Source: Nonomuraea sp. NEAU-A123
GTDB taxonomy: Bacteria > Actinomycetota > Actinomycetes > Streptosporangiales > Streptosporangiaceae
DNA length: 64,000 nt
NCBI RefSeq assembly: GCF_018603905.1
Contig: NZ_JAHFZZ010000007.1
Span: 591,161 to 655,160, forward strand
Direction: 5' to 3'
Shown: in pieces, positions 25,330 through 34,040 of the stretch
Layout: each line of letters opens with the position of its first letter
How positions within the stretch are numbered: the stretch's first letter is position 1
Position numbers and translations under genes: made by a program
Notes under the pieces: model-generated
Told to the model about the DNA's origin: nothing
Database searches by the model: none
Seen by the model: only the letters and a program-made list of their open reading frames with translations

Positions 25330-26847
25330 TCAGGAGAGGTGGACGCTCTGCCGGACGCGGCCCTGAGTGGTGTCGTCGCAGCGGTTCTTGGCGCAGAAGT
25401 AGAGCACCAGCACCGGCTTGGGCCGGCGATCGATGACGTAGCTGACGAAGCCGAGCCGGTTGCCGCTGTTGCGGTCGCGCAGGGAGCCGTCGTACCGCGT
25501 GGCGTCGCTGTCGCCCGCCCGGTCGGGGACCGGCTGGTCCACCACGATCTCGCCGGGCAGCAGCCCTTCGAGCATGGCCTTCATCTGGGCGGCGGTCGCG
25601 CTGGCGCTGAGCGCGTCGGAGACCTGCACGTACACGCCAACGGCGTTGTCGGTGTCGCCGGTGATGACCTGGTTCACCGCGGTCCAGTCCGCGGCCGCGC
25701 CGGAGACGAACATCGCCTCGAACTCGGAGGCATGCGGCGAGGCCACCGCGAACAGGTCGCCGTGTGTCTTGACGGTCCAGTCGGCCGGGTAGTCGAAGGT
25801 GAGCGGGGCGGCGGTGGTGCTCTGGTAGCGGGCCCAGGAGTCGCCCTTCTGGGTCATGACGATCAACACGACCAGGGTCAGCGCCGCGACGGCCGCGATC
25901 AGCGTGGCCACCACGAGCGGCAGCCGGCTCGGGCGGGCGGAGCCGCCGGGATTGGCTTTCCGGCCCTGGCGTACGGCCGACGACTGAGTGGGAAAGGGCA
26001 CGGCGGGCTGGCCGCTGATCGCGTCGCGCAGCGCGGTGACGAACGCGGTGCACGACGGGTAGCGCTGCTCGGGCGACTTGGCCAGCGCCCGCATCATCAC
26101 GCCGTCGACCTCGACCGGCAGCTCCGGCCTGACCTGCGACAGCGGCGTGGGCTGCTCGGCCAGGTGCGCCCAGAGCAGCGCGATGTCGTTGTCCCGCGGG
26201 AACGGCAGCCGCCCCGACAGCGCCTCATAGGCGACGCAGGCCAGCGCGTACTGGTCGCACCTGCCGTCGATGTGCTCCTTGTTGATCTGCTCGGGCGCCA
26301 TATAGCGGGGCGTCCCGATGAACTGGTCGGTCTGGGTGAGCCCGGAGATGGACGTACGGTGCTTGGTGATGCCGAAGTCGGTCAGGTAGACGTGGTCGCC
26401 GGCCAGCAGGATGTTGGCCGGTTTCACGTCGCGGTGGATCAGGTCGTGCGCGTGCGCGGCGTCGAGCGCGGCGGCCACCTGGGCGACGATCTGGTTCGCC
26501 TGCCCGATCGGCAGCGCTCCCCGGTCGTAGATGAGGCGGCGCAGGTCGAGCCCGTCGACGTAGCGCATCGCGATGTAGAGCACGCCGTCGGCGTCGGCGT
26601 TCGCCTCATAGATCGGGATGATGTTGGGGTGTTCGATGCTGGCGACCGTCCTGGACTCCAGGATGAACCGCTGCCTGAACCGGTCATCGACGCTGAGCAC
26701 CGGGTTGAGGATCTTTAACGCCACCCGGCGGCTCAGCCTCGGATCGAGCGCCAGGTAGACGACGGCCATGCCGCCCTTACCGACGATGTCCTCGATGTAA
26801 TAACCGGCCACCTCCTGGCCCACGAGCGATCTGTCATTCACCGGCAT
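25330..26847 (-). CDS. transmembrane Ser/Thr protein kinase
   Basis: The 505-aa PknB-type kinase has a Gly-rich loop VGKGGMAVVYLA, catalytic Lys45 in VALKIL, HRDVKPAN at residues 138-145, DFG at 157-159 and MAPEQ in the activation segment. It is catalytically complete. A linker and one transmembrane helix (about residues 310-333) lead to an extracytoplasmic domain of about 170 residues (LTFDYPADWTV, ending with YFCAKNRCDD). This resembles the PsbP/LpqN-like fold rather than PASTA repeats. The start ATG shares one base with the stop of the upstream protease-like gene (TGATG), so the two are translationally coupled and probably functionally linked. Confidence 0.92.
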   Translation of the reverse strand: MPVNDRSLVGQEVAGYYIEDIVGKGGMAVVYLALDPRLSRRVALKILNPVLSVDDRFRQRFILESRTVASIEHPNIIPIYEANADADGVLYIAMRYVDGLDLRRLIYDRGALPIGQANQIVAQVAAALDAAHAHDLIHRDVKPANILLAGDHVYLTDFGITKHRTSISGLTQTDQFIGTPRYMAPEQINKEHIDGRCDQYALACVAYEALSGRLPFPRDNDIALLWAHLAEQPTPLSQVRPELPVEVDGVMMRALAKSPEQRYPSCTAFVTALRDAISGQPAVPFPTQSSAVRQGRKANPGGSARPSRLPLVVATLIAAVAALTLVVLIVMTQKGDSWARYQSTTAAPLTFDYPADWTVKTHGDLFAVASPHASEFEAMFVSGAAADWTAVNQVITGDTDNAVGVYVQVSDALSASATAAQMKAMLEGLLPGEIVVDQPVPDRAGDSDATRYDGSLRDRNSGNRLGFVSYVIDRRPKPVLVLYFCAKNRCDDTTQGRVRQSVHLS

Positions 26848-28385
26848 CACGTCTCGATGGGGTGGCCGCAGTACCCGCAGAAGCGATGCGCGGCCCCCAG
26901 CCGCATTCCGCACGCGGTGCAGTATTTGACGGACGGCTGGTCCTGCGCGGTGAGCACCTGCTGTTGCTTCGGGACCACCTGGAAGGGCTGCGACCTGCGG
27001 ACCACGACGGTCTGGTTCGCGCCCTCGTCGAGCGGCAGTGGCGGTGAGGTCGGCGCCGACGATGTCGCCGCCGCCGCAGCCGCTGCAGCCGCCGCCGCGA
27101 CGAGTGGCGGTGGTTGGTCCGGTTTCTCCACAGAAGTACGGCGGCGCCGCCACAGCAGGAACGCCCCGGCGGCCGCGACCACGAACAGCACGGCGGCGGC
27201 GACGATGAACGGCCAGAGCGGCATGCTCCGTGGCGCCGGTGCCACGGCCTGCTTGCTGCCCGCGTCCTCCGGGCCGCCGCGCTTCTGCAGGGAGGTCTTC
27301 AGCAGGTTCGCCGCCACCACGTTGCCCGGGTAGAGCTCCAGTACGCGCTGGAAGCCCGGTGCGGCCTCGGTGTAGTACTTGGTGTGGTAGCGGGTCAGTG
27401 CCGCCTCGAACGCGGCGTCGATGGCGCCGCGGCGCGGCGCGACCCCGGCCTTGGCCAGCGCGGCGAGGATCTCCCTGACACCGATCATCCTGGCGTCCTT
27501 GCCACCGCCGATGAGCATGCCGATGACATGGCCGTCCTTGTCACCGATGACCGGCGCGCCGCGCAGGCCGCGGTCGGTCAGAGCGCCGAGCTTCGCGGGC
27601 TCGTCGACCTTTTTCTCCGGGTCGGAGAACTGCCGGCCGGTGTCCTGACCACCGCCGCCGCCCTTGCCCAGGTGCGCGATCTCCACCGTCTCCTTGACGT
27701 TCACGCCGGGCCGGTCGGTGAACCCGGCCACGTTCGTGGGCGAGCCCTGCTGGTCGGGCACCTTGTCGGCGAGGGGGGCGGTGGGCATGCCGACGCTGCC
27801 GACGACCCGGCCCGAGGGGATCAGCACGGCCGGGCTGTCGGGCTGCGCGCCGACCTTGACGATGTCGGCCTTGAGGCCCTTGGGGTCGGCCGGGGAGACG
27901 TTCGGAAATATCGTGACGTTGGTGGTGACGTTGATGATGCAGGTCGACACGCTGGTCTTGGGCGGGTAGCACTCTTTCAGGTGATGCTGGAGCAGGGCGT
28001 CCTTGAGCTTGTGCCGCTTGTAGTCGAGCGGGATCTTCACCTTGTGGTGCTCGGCGTAGATCTTGTTGGCGGCGTACACCGCCACGTCCTTGTCGGTCTT
28101 GACCACGCGGGTGAGTGTGACGACGGCGCCCTCGGGGTTCACCACGATGCCCGTCCCCACGCCTATGGGGATGTCGTAGGACCGTTCCACATGCAACAGC
28201 TCGCCCACATGATCGAGCAGAGTGATCTCAACGTGAGAGGAGGCTTCCACGCGCACCACGGCCGGAGTCACCAGGTCGGTGATCCCGCTGGGGTGCTCGT
28301 GGGCTGCCGCGGGCAGTGCGAGCAGCACGAGTGTCGCCGCGACACCCCCGGCCAGAGCTGTGAGACGCGCCATCTCCGCTCCCAT
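26847..28385 (-). CDS. serine-protease-like membrane protein with zinc ribbon
   Basis: About 512 residues. A signal peptide is followed by a chymotrypsin/HtrA-like domain (PAVVRVEASS, IGVGTGIVVNPEGAVVTLTR, GLRGAPVIGDKDGHVIGML). The GNSGGP motif is replaced by GLRGAP, so the catalytic Ser is missing, and no clear TAxH His is present either. A TPR-like segment and a transmembrane helix (SMPLWPFIVAAAVLFVV) follow. A cytoplasmic tail has a 12-Ala run and a C-terminal zinc ribbon (YCTACGMR, FCGYCGHP). It is probably a pseudoprotease sensor coupled to the kinase encoded next, possibly a phosphorylation target. The first ATG or the one four codons later may be the start. Confidence 0.75.
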   Translation of the reverse strand: MGAEMARLTALAGGVAATLVLLALPAAAHEHPSGITDLVTPAVVRVEASSHVEITLLDHVGELLHVERSYDIPIGVGTGIVVNPEGAVVTLTRVVKTDKDVAVYAANKIYAEHHKVKIPLDYKRHKLKDALLQHHLKECYPPKTSVSTCIINVTTNVTIFPNVSPADPKGLKADIVKVGAQPDSPAVLIPSGRVVGSVGMPTAPLADKVPDQQGSPTNVAGFTDRPGVNVKETVEIAHLGKGGGGGQDTGRQFSDPEKKVDEPAKLGALTDRGLRGAPVIGDKDGHVIGMLIGGGKDARMIGVREILAALAKAGVAPRRGAIDAAFEAALTRYHTKYYTEAAPGFQRVLELYPGNVVAANLLKTSLQKRGGPEDAGSKQAVAPAPRSMPLWPFIVAAAVLFVVAAAGAFLLWRRRRTSVEKPDQPPPLVAAAAAAAAAAATSSAPTSPPLPLDEGANQTVVVRRSQPFQVVPKQQQVLTAQDQPSVKYCTACGMRLGAAHRFCGYCGHPIET

Positions 28386-28443
28386 TTCGCAGTTATAGAA
28401 ATAAGGGTCCCAATCACCTGCCGGAAGTCAATAGATGAGCTCG

Positions 28444-28473
28444 TAGACAAGCGCTTGCTTGGACGTCTACGGT
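28444..28473 (+). promoter_or_regulatory. hyuA promoter overlapped by CAAGCGCTTG palindrome
   Basis: TAGACA (28444-28449) and TACGGT (28468-28473) are 18 bp apart, and the ATG of hyuA is seven bases further on with no ribosome-binding site, so the transcript is probably leaderless. The perfect palindrome CAAGCGCTTG (28448-28457) overlaps the -35 box and would let a repressor block the promoter. The same 10-mer occurs upstream of the operon that starts at 40844. Confidence 0.5.
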
Positions 28474-28479
28474 ACCTGA

Positions 28480-30483
28480 ATGGGCTACGCGATCGGCGTC
28501 GACGTGGGCGGAACCTTCACTGACGTGGTCCTGCGCGGTCCTTTGGGCGAGGTAACGGTAGCCAAGTGTTTGAGCACCCCCTACGACCCCATCGCCGGAA
28601 TAGCGAACGGTGTTACACGAGTACTCACCGGCGTGGACCCCGCACTGGTCACCCGGGTCGTGCACGCCACCACGCTGGCCACCAACGCCGTGCTCGAACG
28701 CAAGGGCGTGCGGGTGGCCTACGTCACCACCCAGGGCTTCCGCTCTGTCATCCCACTGGGCCGGTACGCCCGGGTCGAGGAGGACCGCTACGACCTGCGC
28801 TTCACCCCGCCGCCCCCGCCGGTGGCCGCGGGCGACTGCTTCGAGGTGGTGGAGCGCGTGTCGGCGCGCGGGGTCGTACTGACGCCCCTCGATCTCGATT
28901 CGGTACGACGGGCGGCGGCCGAGATCGCGCGGCGGGGCATCACGTCGGCGGCGGTGTGCCTGCTGCACTCCTACGCCAACCCCGACCATGAGCGGCAGGT
29001 GGCCGCGATCCTGCGCGAATCGGTCGAGAACGTCGTCACCTCGTCCGAGGTGTGGCCGGAGATCCGCGAGTACGAGCGGGCCACGACGACCATCATGTCC
29101 GCCTATATCGGACCGCTCATGGCCTCATACCTGTCCAGGCTGGGCGAACGGCTGGCCTCGCTGGGCGTGCACGCGCCCGTCCACGTCATGGAGTCGAGCG
29201 GCGGCGTGATCTCCGCCGAGCTGGCGGCCAGGCGGGCGGTCGCCATGATCGAGTCCGGCCCGGCGGCCGGGGTGCTCGCGGCCGCGGGCAGCGGGTTCGC
29301 GAACGTCATCTCGTTCGACATGGGCGGGACCACGGCCAAGACCTGCGTGGTGCGGGACGGGCGGCCGGAGATCACGCACGAGTTCCACGTGGGCGGCAAG
29401 GGCAGCTTCGGCGGGCGGCGGGCCGGGACCGGGGTACCGATCAAGACCCCCGCCATCGACCTGGCGGAGGTGGGCGCGGGCGGCGGCAGCGTCGCCTGGC
29501 TCGACGCCGCGGGCGCGCTGCGCGTCGGCCCGCACTCGGCGGGCTCCGACCCCGGGCCGGCCTGCTATGGCCTGGGTGGCTCCGAGCCGACGGTGACGGA
29601 CGCGAACCTGGTGCTCGGCTACCTGTCATCAGCGTCGATCCCGCTCTCCGCACCACTCGCCGACAAGGCGCTGGACCGGCTGGCGGGGCCGCTCGGGGTG
29701 TCCAGGGCGGCGGCGGCGCATGCCGTACACGAGATCGTCAGCGCCTCGATGGCGTCGGCCGTGCACGTGGTGACCGTGCAGCGGGGGATCGATCCGCGTG
29801 GGTACGCGCTGGTGGCGTTCGGCGGGGCGGGGCCGATGCACGCGGCGCGGGTGGCCGAGCGGTTCGGGATCGGGACCGTGGTGGTGCCCGCCCACTGCGG
29901 GGTCGCGTCGGCGGCCGGGCTGCTGGTGGCCGACCTGTCGACGGACCGGGTGCTGTCGCGGCTGGACGCCGCGGATCCCTCGGAGGTGTTCGGGGCGCTG
30001 GCCGCGTCGGCTGCGGAGGATCTCGGGGTGTCGCCGTCGGATCCCGGGGTGCGGGTCTCCCGGTCGGTGGACGTGCGGTTCAAGGGGCAGTCGCATGATC
30101 TGACCGTGGCGTGGAGCTCGGCGCGTGCGGAGCTGGAGGCGCGGTTCTTCGAGAGGTACGAGCAGGTGTACGGGATCTCGCAGCGGGGCGAGGTGGAGAT
30201 CGTCAGCTACCGGGTCCGCGTCACCCTGCCCGCCACCGACGGCCCGGCGGTCACGCACGTCCCCGTGGCTTCCTCCGGCCCGGTCGGGGCGCGGCTCGCG
30301 TACTTCGCCGAGCTGGGCGGGTACTCCGAGGTGCCGGTGCACACCCGGGACACGCTGGCGGTGCTGTCCGGCCCGGGGATCATCGAGGACGCCGAGTCCA
30401 CGATCGTGGTGCCGCCCGGGTGGACCGCCGCGCTCGGCCCGGCGCGGGCCGTACACCTGACCGAGGAGCCGCATGAGCAGTGA
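28480..30483 (+). CDS. hydantoinase/oxoprolinase subunit A family protein
   Basis: The 667-aa HyuA-type subunit has an ATPase-like fold. It carries the N-terminal DVGGTFTD (residues 8-15), HATTLATNAVLERKG, SFDMGGTTAKTCVV, SDPGPACYG and FGGAGPMHA. Family members hydrolyse N-methylhydantoin, 5-oxoproline or related cyclic amides with ATP, or carboxylate ketones, always with a HyuB partner, which follows here with an 11-base overlap. The exact substrate cannot be told from sequence. No ribosome-binding site precedes the ATG; the promoter listed upstream suggests leaderless expression. Confidence 0.92.
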   Translation: MGYAIGVDVGGTFTDVVLRGPLGEVTVAKCLSTPYDPIAGIANGVTRVLTGVDPALVTRVVHATTLATNAVLERKGVRVAYVTTQGFRSVIPLGRYARVEEDRYDLRFTPPPPPVAAGDCFEVVERVSARGVVLTPLDLDSVRRAAAEIARRGITSAAVCLLHSYANPDHERQVAAILRESVENVVTSSEVWPEIREYERATTTIMSAYIGPLMASYLSRLGERLASLGVHAPVHVMESSGGVISAELAARRAVAMIESGPAAGVLAAAGSGFANVISFDMGGTTAKTCVVRDGRPEITHEFHVGGKGSFGGRRAGTGVPIKTPAIDLAEVGAGGGSVAWLDAAGALRVGPHSAGSDPGPACYGLGGSEPTVTDANLVLGYLSSASIPLSAPLADKALDRLAGPLGVSRAAAAHAVHEIVSASMASAVHVVTVQRGIDPRGYALVAFGGAGPMHAARVAERFGIGTVVVPAHCGVASAAGLLVADLSTDRVLSRLDAADPSEVFGALAASAAEDLGVSPSDPGVRVSRSVDVRFKGQSHDLTVAWSSARAELEARFFERYEQVYGISQRGEVEIVSYRVRVTLPATDGPAVTHVPVASSGPVGARLAYFAELGGYSEVPVHTRDTLAVLSGPGIIEDAESTIVVPPGWTAALGPARAVHLTEEPHEQ

Positions 30484-32323
30484 CGTGCTGACCGCCGAGG
30501 TGCTGCGGAACGCGCTGGTGGTCGCCGCCGAGGAGGCCAGCATCGTCGTGGTGCGGTCGGCGTACTCGACGTTCATCGTCGAGGGGTCCGACGCGTCCGC
30601 CGCCGTCCTGGACGCGCGCGGGCGGCTGATCGCGCACTCCATGGCCACCACGCTCATGAACAGCATGGCGCTCAAGGTCGCCCTGCCCGAGCTCATCCGG
30701 GACGTGCCCCTGGAGACGATGCGTCCCGGTGACGTGTACGTGCTCAACGACGCCTACCGGGGCGGCGTGCACACCAACGACCTGCTCGTCTACCGGCCCG
30801 TCTTCGTCGGGGACCGGCCCGCGTACTTCGCCGCGACCATGATCCACGTGTCGGACCTGGGCGGGCTGTCCGCCGGTGGCATGGCACCGCTGGCCACCGA
30901 CATCTTCCTCGAAGGGCTCCAGCTTCCTCCCGTACGCCTGGCGACGTCCGGCGGTCTCGAACCGGCCGTGGAGGCCATTCTCCGGGCCAACAGCCGTACA
31001 CCGGACAAGGTCATGGGCGACGTGCGGGCGCTCGTGGCGGGCACCGCGGTGGCGGCCGCCCGGGTCGGCGCGCTGGTCGCGGAGTACGGCGCCGAAGGGT
31101 TGGCGGCGGGGATCGACGACTACCTCGACTACACGGAGGCCAGGACGCGGACCGCGCTGGCCGACCTGCCCGAGGGCCGTTTCGAGGCGTCCTACCCGAT
31201 CGACGACGACGGGATCGATCACGAAAGATCCCACGACATCCGGGTCGCCATCACCCTGGAACGCCACCTCTCTGATGGCGCCGGACAGCGCAGCTCGGAG
31301 GACATCGAGCCGCAGTCCCCTGAGGTGATCGCCGAGGGTCCCGAGACACGGGTTCCCGGGCGTCCCGAGACTGGGGGTCCCGAGACCGGGCGTCCCTGGA
31401 GTCCCGAGATGCGGGTTCCCGGCGTTCCGGAGATGCGGGTTGTGGTGGATTTCGCCGGGACCGGGCCGCAGGTGCCGGCGGCGATCAACGCGTCCGCGTC
31501 GCAGTCGCTGGCCGCGGCCGTGTTCGCGGTGCGCTGCTTCCTCGATCCGACCATTCCCATGAACGACGGCTGCCTGCGCGCGATCGAGGTGCGACTGCCG
31601 GAGGGGTCGCTGCTCAACGCCCGCTCCCCCTACCCGTGCGGCGGGCGGTACGTGCCGATCTACGCGGCTATGGAGGCCATCTTCCAGGCGCTGTCGGACG
31701 CCGTCCCGGAGCGGGCCATCGCGCCCAGCGGCATCCTCCAGCCGTTCTCCATCGCGGCCGTCGGGGCGCCGTACTGGATCCACCTTTCGTACGACTTCGG
31801 CGGTGTCGGCGCGCGGCAGGGACTCGACGGGCCGGACGCGACGGGCGTGCACTTCGGCATCGGCCGGAACTCGGTGCCGCAGGCCGAGCCGGTGGAGAGC
31901 CGCTGCCCGCTGGTCGTCGAGTCGATCGAGACCATCCCCGACTCCGGCGGCCCCGGGCGGCATCGCGGCGGGCTGGGGTCGCGGACCGTGTACCGGTTCC
32001 TGGCGGACTGCCACGTCACGACGCGCGGCGACCGCCTGCGCCTGGCCCCGCCGGGACGCGACGGCGGGCTGCCGGGCCGGCTCGGCGGCTTCTTCAAGCG
32101 GCACCTGGACGGAACGGTCGAGCGACTCGCGTCGAAGATGAACAATGTGAGGTTCGCCGCAGGTGAGGCGTTCGTGGTGGAGACGACGGGCGGGGGCGGG
32201 ATGGGCTCCCCGCACGAGCGAGACCGCGAGGCGGTACTCGCCGACCTCGCCGCAGGCCACATCACAGAGCGAGGCGCCCAGGAGGACTACGGCCTGACGC
32301 GCCGGCCAGATCCGGTGAGCTAG
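30473..32323 (+). CDS. hydantoinase subunit B family protein with repeat insert
   Basis: The 616-aa HyuB-type subunit has the family start (LTAEVLRNALVVAAEEAS), MATTLMNSMALKV, NDAYRGGVHTNDL and the C-terminal FGGVGARQGLDGPD and SGGPGRHRGGLG. Between the strands RVAITLE and VVVDFAGTGPQ, where relatives have a short turn, it carries about 45 extra residues rich in G-P-E-T/M-R (about residues 270-322), encoded by tandem DNA repeats. The insert lies in a loop and leaves the frame and the flanking motifs intact, so the enzyme is probably functional. It should form a complex with the HyuA encoded upstream. Confidence 0.92.
   Translation: MSSDVLTAEVLRNALVVAAEEASIVVVRSAYSTFIVEGSDASAAVLDARGRLIAHSMATTLMNSMALKVALPELIRDVPLETMRPGDVYVLNDAYRGGVHTNDLLVYRPVFVGDRPAYFAATMIHVSDLGGLSAGGMAPLATDIFLEGLQLPPVRLATSGGLEPAVEAILRANSRTPDKVMGDVRALVAGTAVAAARVGALVAEYGAEGLAAGIDDYLDYTEARTRTALADLPEGRFEASYPIDDDGIDHERSHDIRVAITLERHLSDGAGQRSSEDIEPQSPEVIAEGPETRVPGRPETGGPETGRPWSPEMRVPGVPEMRVVVDFAGTGPQVPAAINASASQSLAAAVFAVRCFLDPTIPMNDGCLRAIEVRLPEGSLLNARSPYPCGGRYVPIYAAMEAIFQALSDAVPERAIAPSGILQPFSIAAVGAPYWIHLSYDFGGVGARQGLDGPDATGVHFGIGRNSVPQAEPVESRCPLVVESIETIPDSGGPGRHRGGLGSRTVYRFLADCHVTTRGDRLRLAPPGRDGGLPGRLGGFFKRHLDGTVERLASKMNNVRFAAGEAFVVETTGGGGMGSPHERDREAVLADLAAGHITERGAQEDYGLTRRPDPVS
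31333..31442 (+). repeat. in-frame tandem repeat inside hyuB
   Basis: The core GTCCCGAGA recurs four times, with two degenerate copies, at spacings of 9 to 24 bases, all multiples of three or nearly so. It encodes a Gly/Pro/Glu-rich loop. Confidence 0.65.
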
Positions 32324-32406
32324 GCGAGCCAGGCCCGGCGAGCTAGGTGCGGCGAGCTAGGCCCGGCGAGCTAGGTGCGGCGAGCTAGGCCCGGCGAGCC
32401 AGGTGC
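32323..32406. repeat. six 14-bp tandem repeats between hyuB and cbiZ
   Basis: Six 14-bp units alternate between GGCGAGCTAGGTGC and GGCGAGCTAGGCCC (a 28-bp higher-order unit, with outer copies reading GAGCCAG). The array begins at the last base of the hyuB stop and runs into the 3' end of cbiZ, whose TAG stop lies in one of the units. Confidence 0.85.
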
Positions 32407-33058
32407 GGGGGTGCCAGGAGGCTGCGCCCTGGTGGACGGCGGAGTGGACGGCGCGGGCCAGGCGGGCGCCCCAGGTCGAGCGTGGGCCGCCGAAGAGTTC
32501 CTCCGGCCCGTCGGCGCGTACGGCCAGGCAGAGGGCGTCCGAGGCGGTGCCGGTGCATGGGAAGCCCGCCTCGATCAGCGCCTGCGATTTGGCCTCCGTC
32601 ATCGTCATCACGGCGTTGACCAGGGCGGCATCGGTCATCGCGACCGGCATCACGGCCATCAGGTTGATCGTCCCCACGGGCGGCCCGGCGGCGGCCGGCT
32701 CGGCGAGCATCGGGGCCAGTTCGGGGTCGGGGGCGCCTTCAGGGGCGGCGGCCCAGGTGGGGACGCGTAACCCGACCGTGGCCACGACCTCCACCTCCCC
32801 GTCCACCGCCCGCGCGTACCGCTCCACCGAGGCCGCCGTCATCATCCCCACTCCGAGGCCGTCAGGCCCGAGCTCGCGAAGGTGATCAACCGGGTCCATC
32901 CGCGAGTAGCCCGCCACGACCTGCGCGTTCAGCACCCACGTACGCGCCCCGATCCCCCCGCCCAGGAGCGCCGAGGAGATCATCCGCCACCCCGGCCCGA
33001 ACTCCCACAGCAGCGACCCGAGCCGCACCCCGTCCTCGACCCGATACGCCAGCTTCAC
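32357..33058 (-). CDS. cbiZ: adenosylcobinamide amidohydrolase
   Basis: The 233-aa protein matches CbiZ. It has WRMISSALLGGGIGARTWVLN near the start, the GVGMMTAASV segment, TVGLRVPTWAA and TEAKSQALIEAG, then CTGTASDALCLA near the end. CbiZ removes the aminopropanol side chain from adenosylcobinamide or pseudo-B12 to give cobyric acid, which lets the cell remodel imported corrinoids. It is the last gene of a B12 uptake operon (btuF-btuC-btuD-cbiZ) behind a cobalamin riboswitch, which supports the call. The start is GTG. Its last residues and stop are formed by a 14-bp tandem repeat. Confidence 0.88.
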   Translation of the reverse strand: MKLAYRVEDGVRLGSLLWEFGPGWRMISSALLGGGIGARTWVLNAQVVAGYSRMDPVDHLRELGPDGLGVGMMTAASVERYARAVDGEVEVVATVGLRVPTWAAAPEGAPDPELAPMLAEPAAAGPPVGTINLMAVMPVAMTDAALVNAVMTMTEAKSQALIEAGFPCTGTASDALCLAVRADGPEELFGGPRSTWGARLARAVHSAVHQGAASWHPRTWLAGPSSPHLARRA

Positions 33059-33068
33059 CAGACCCCCT

Positions 33069-34040
33069 TCACGAGACCCCTCTGACCAGGTGCACGACGG
33101 GCCGCCCGCCGGGACCGAGCGAGATCTCCACCCGGGCGTCGAAGTGCGTGCCGACCAGCGCCTCCGTGAGCACCTGTCCCGGCTGCCCGGCGGCGACGGC
33201 CCGGCCGCCGGCGAGCAGCAGGAGCCTATCGGCGTACTGCCCGGCGAGGGTCAGGTCGTGCAGCGTCGTCACCACGGTCAGCTCGTCGGCGAGCCTGAGC
33301 CGGTCGACCAGCTCCAGCACCTGCTGCTGGTGTCCGAGGTCGAGCGCGGTCGTGGGCTCGTCGAGCAGGAGCGCGGGCGCCTGCTGGGCCAGCGCTCTGG
33401 CCAGGACCACGCGCTGACGTTCGCCGCCGGACAGCTCCCCCAGCCGACGCTCGGCGAACTCGGCGAGGTCGAGCCGTTCGAGCACGGACCCGGTGACCTC
33501 CCGGTCGTGGCGGCTCTCTCTGCCGAGGTAGGGGATGTACGGGGTGCGGCCGAGCAGGGCGTAGTCGTACACGGTCATGTCGGGTGGCAGCGACGGCGTC
33601 TGGGGCGCGTAGGCGACCAGCCTGGCCCGGTCCCTCGGCCTGAGCGTGCTCGCGGCCCGGCCGCCGACCGTGACGTCACCCCGGTGGGCGACGACGCCCA
33701 TGACGGCTTTGAGCAGGGTGGACTTTCCGGCGCCGTTGGGGCCGATGATCGCCAGCCATTCGCCGCGCCGTACCGAGAGATCGACCTCGGTGAGCACCTC
33801 GCGCTCGCCGAGCCACACCGAGAGAGCGCTGGCCTCGATCATCCGAGCCGGCAGGGCCGCTGCCGGGTCAGTGGCGCCGGTCGTGTGGCGATCCGCCGGG
33901 CCAGTGGTGCCGGTCACATGGCGGTCAGCCGAGTCGGTGCCGGTCATACGGCTGTCTGCCGGGTCAGTGGCGCCGGTCACATGGCGGTCAGCCGGGTCAG
34001 TGCCGCCGGTCATATGGCGGTCAGCCGAGTCGCCGGTCAT
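33069..34040 (-). CDS. btuD: corrinoid ABC transporter ATPase with repeat extension
   Basis: The ATPase core (from the Met encoded at 33842, about 257 residues) has Walker A IIGPNGAGKST, the Q-loop in APQTPS, signature LSGGERQR, Walker B LLLDEPTTALD and the H-loop TLHDLT. It powers the BtuC/BtuF uptake system. An in-frame ATG at 34040 overlaps the btuC stop (ATGA), as expected for coupled genes. Starting there adds 66 residues made of repeats of ADRHxTG and TDPADRH. Either the repeat is a real N-terminal extension, or translation starts at 33842 and the repeats are untranslated spacer. I list the coupled start because only it has a normal operon junction. Confidence 0.85.
   Translation of the reverse strand: MTGDSADRHMTGGTDPADRHVTGATDPADSRMTGTDSADRHVTGTTGPADRHTTGATDPAAALPARMIEASALSVWLGEREVLTEVDLSVRRGEWLAIIGPNGAGKSTLLKAVMGVVAHRGDVTVGGRAASTLRPRDRARLVAYAPQTPSLPPDMTVYDYALLGRTPYIPYLGRESRHDREVTGSVLERLDLAEFAERRLGELSGGERQRVVLARALAQQAPALLLDEPTTALDLGHQQQVLELVDRLRLADELTVVTTLHDLTLAGQYADRLLLLAGGRAVAAGQPGQVLTEALVGTHFDARVEISLGPGGRPVVHLVRGVS
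33868..34040 (-). repeat. 27-33 bp tandem repeats at btuC/btuD junction
   Basis: Five to six imperfect units, centred on GCCGGTCACATGGCGGTCAGCCG (cited in pieces: GCCGGTCACATGGC and GGTCAGCCG), vary in length by multiples of three. They keep one open frame joined to btuD. Confidence 0.75.

Noticed and set aside
26847..28385. Active HtrA/trypsin protease
   Set aside because: The GNSGGP motif reads GLRGAP, so no catalytic Ser is available at that position.
32323..32406. Tandem repeats as a CRISPR array
   Set aside because: Units are 14 bp and contiguous with no spacers, and no cas genes are present.
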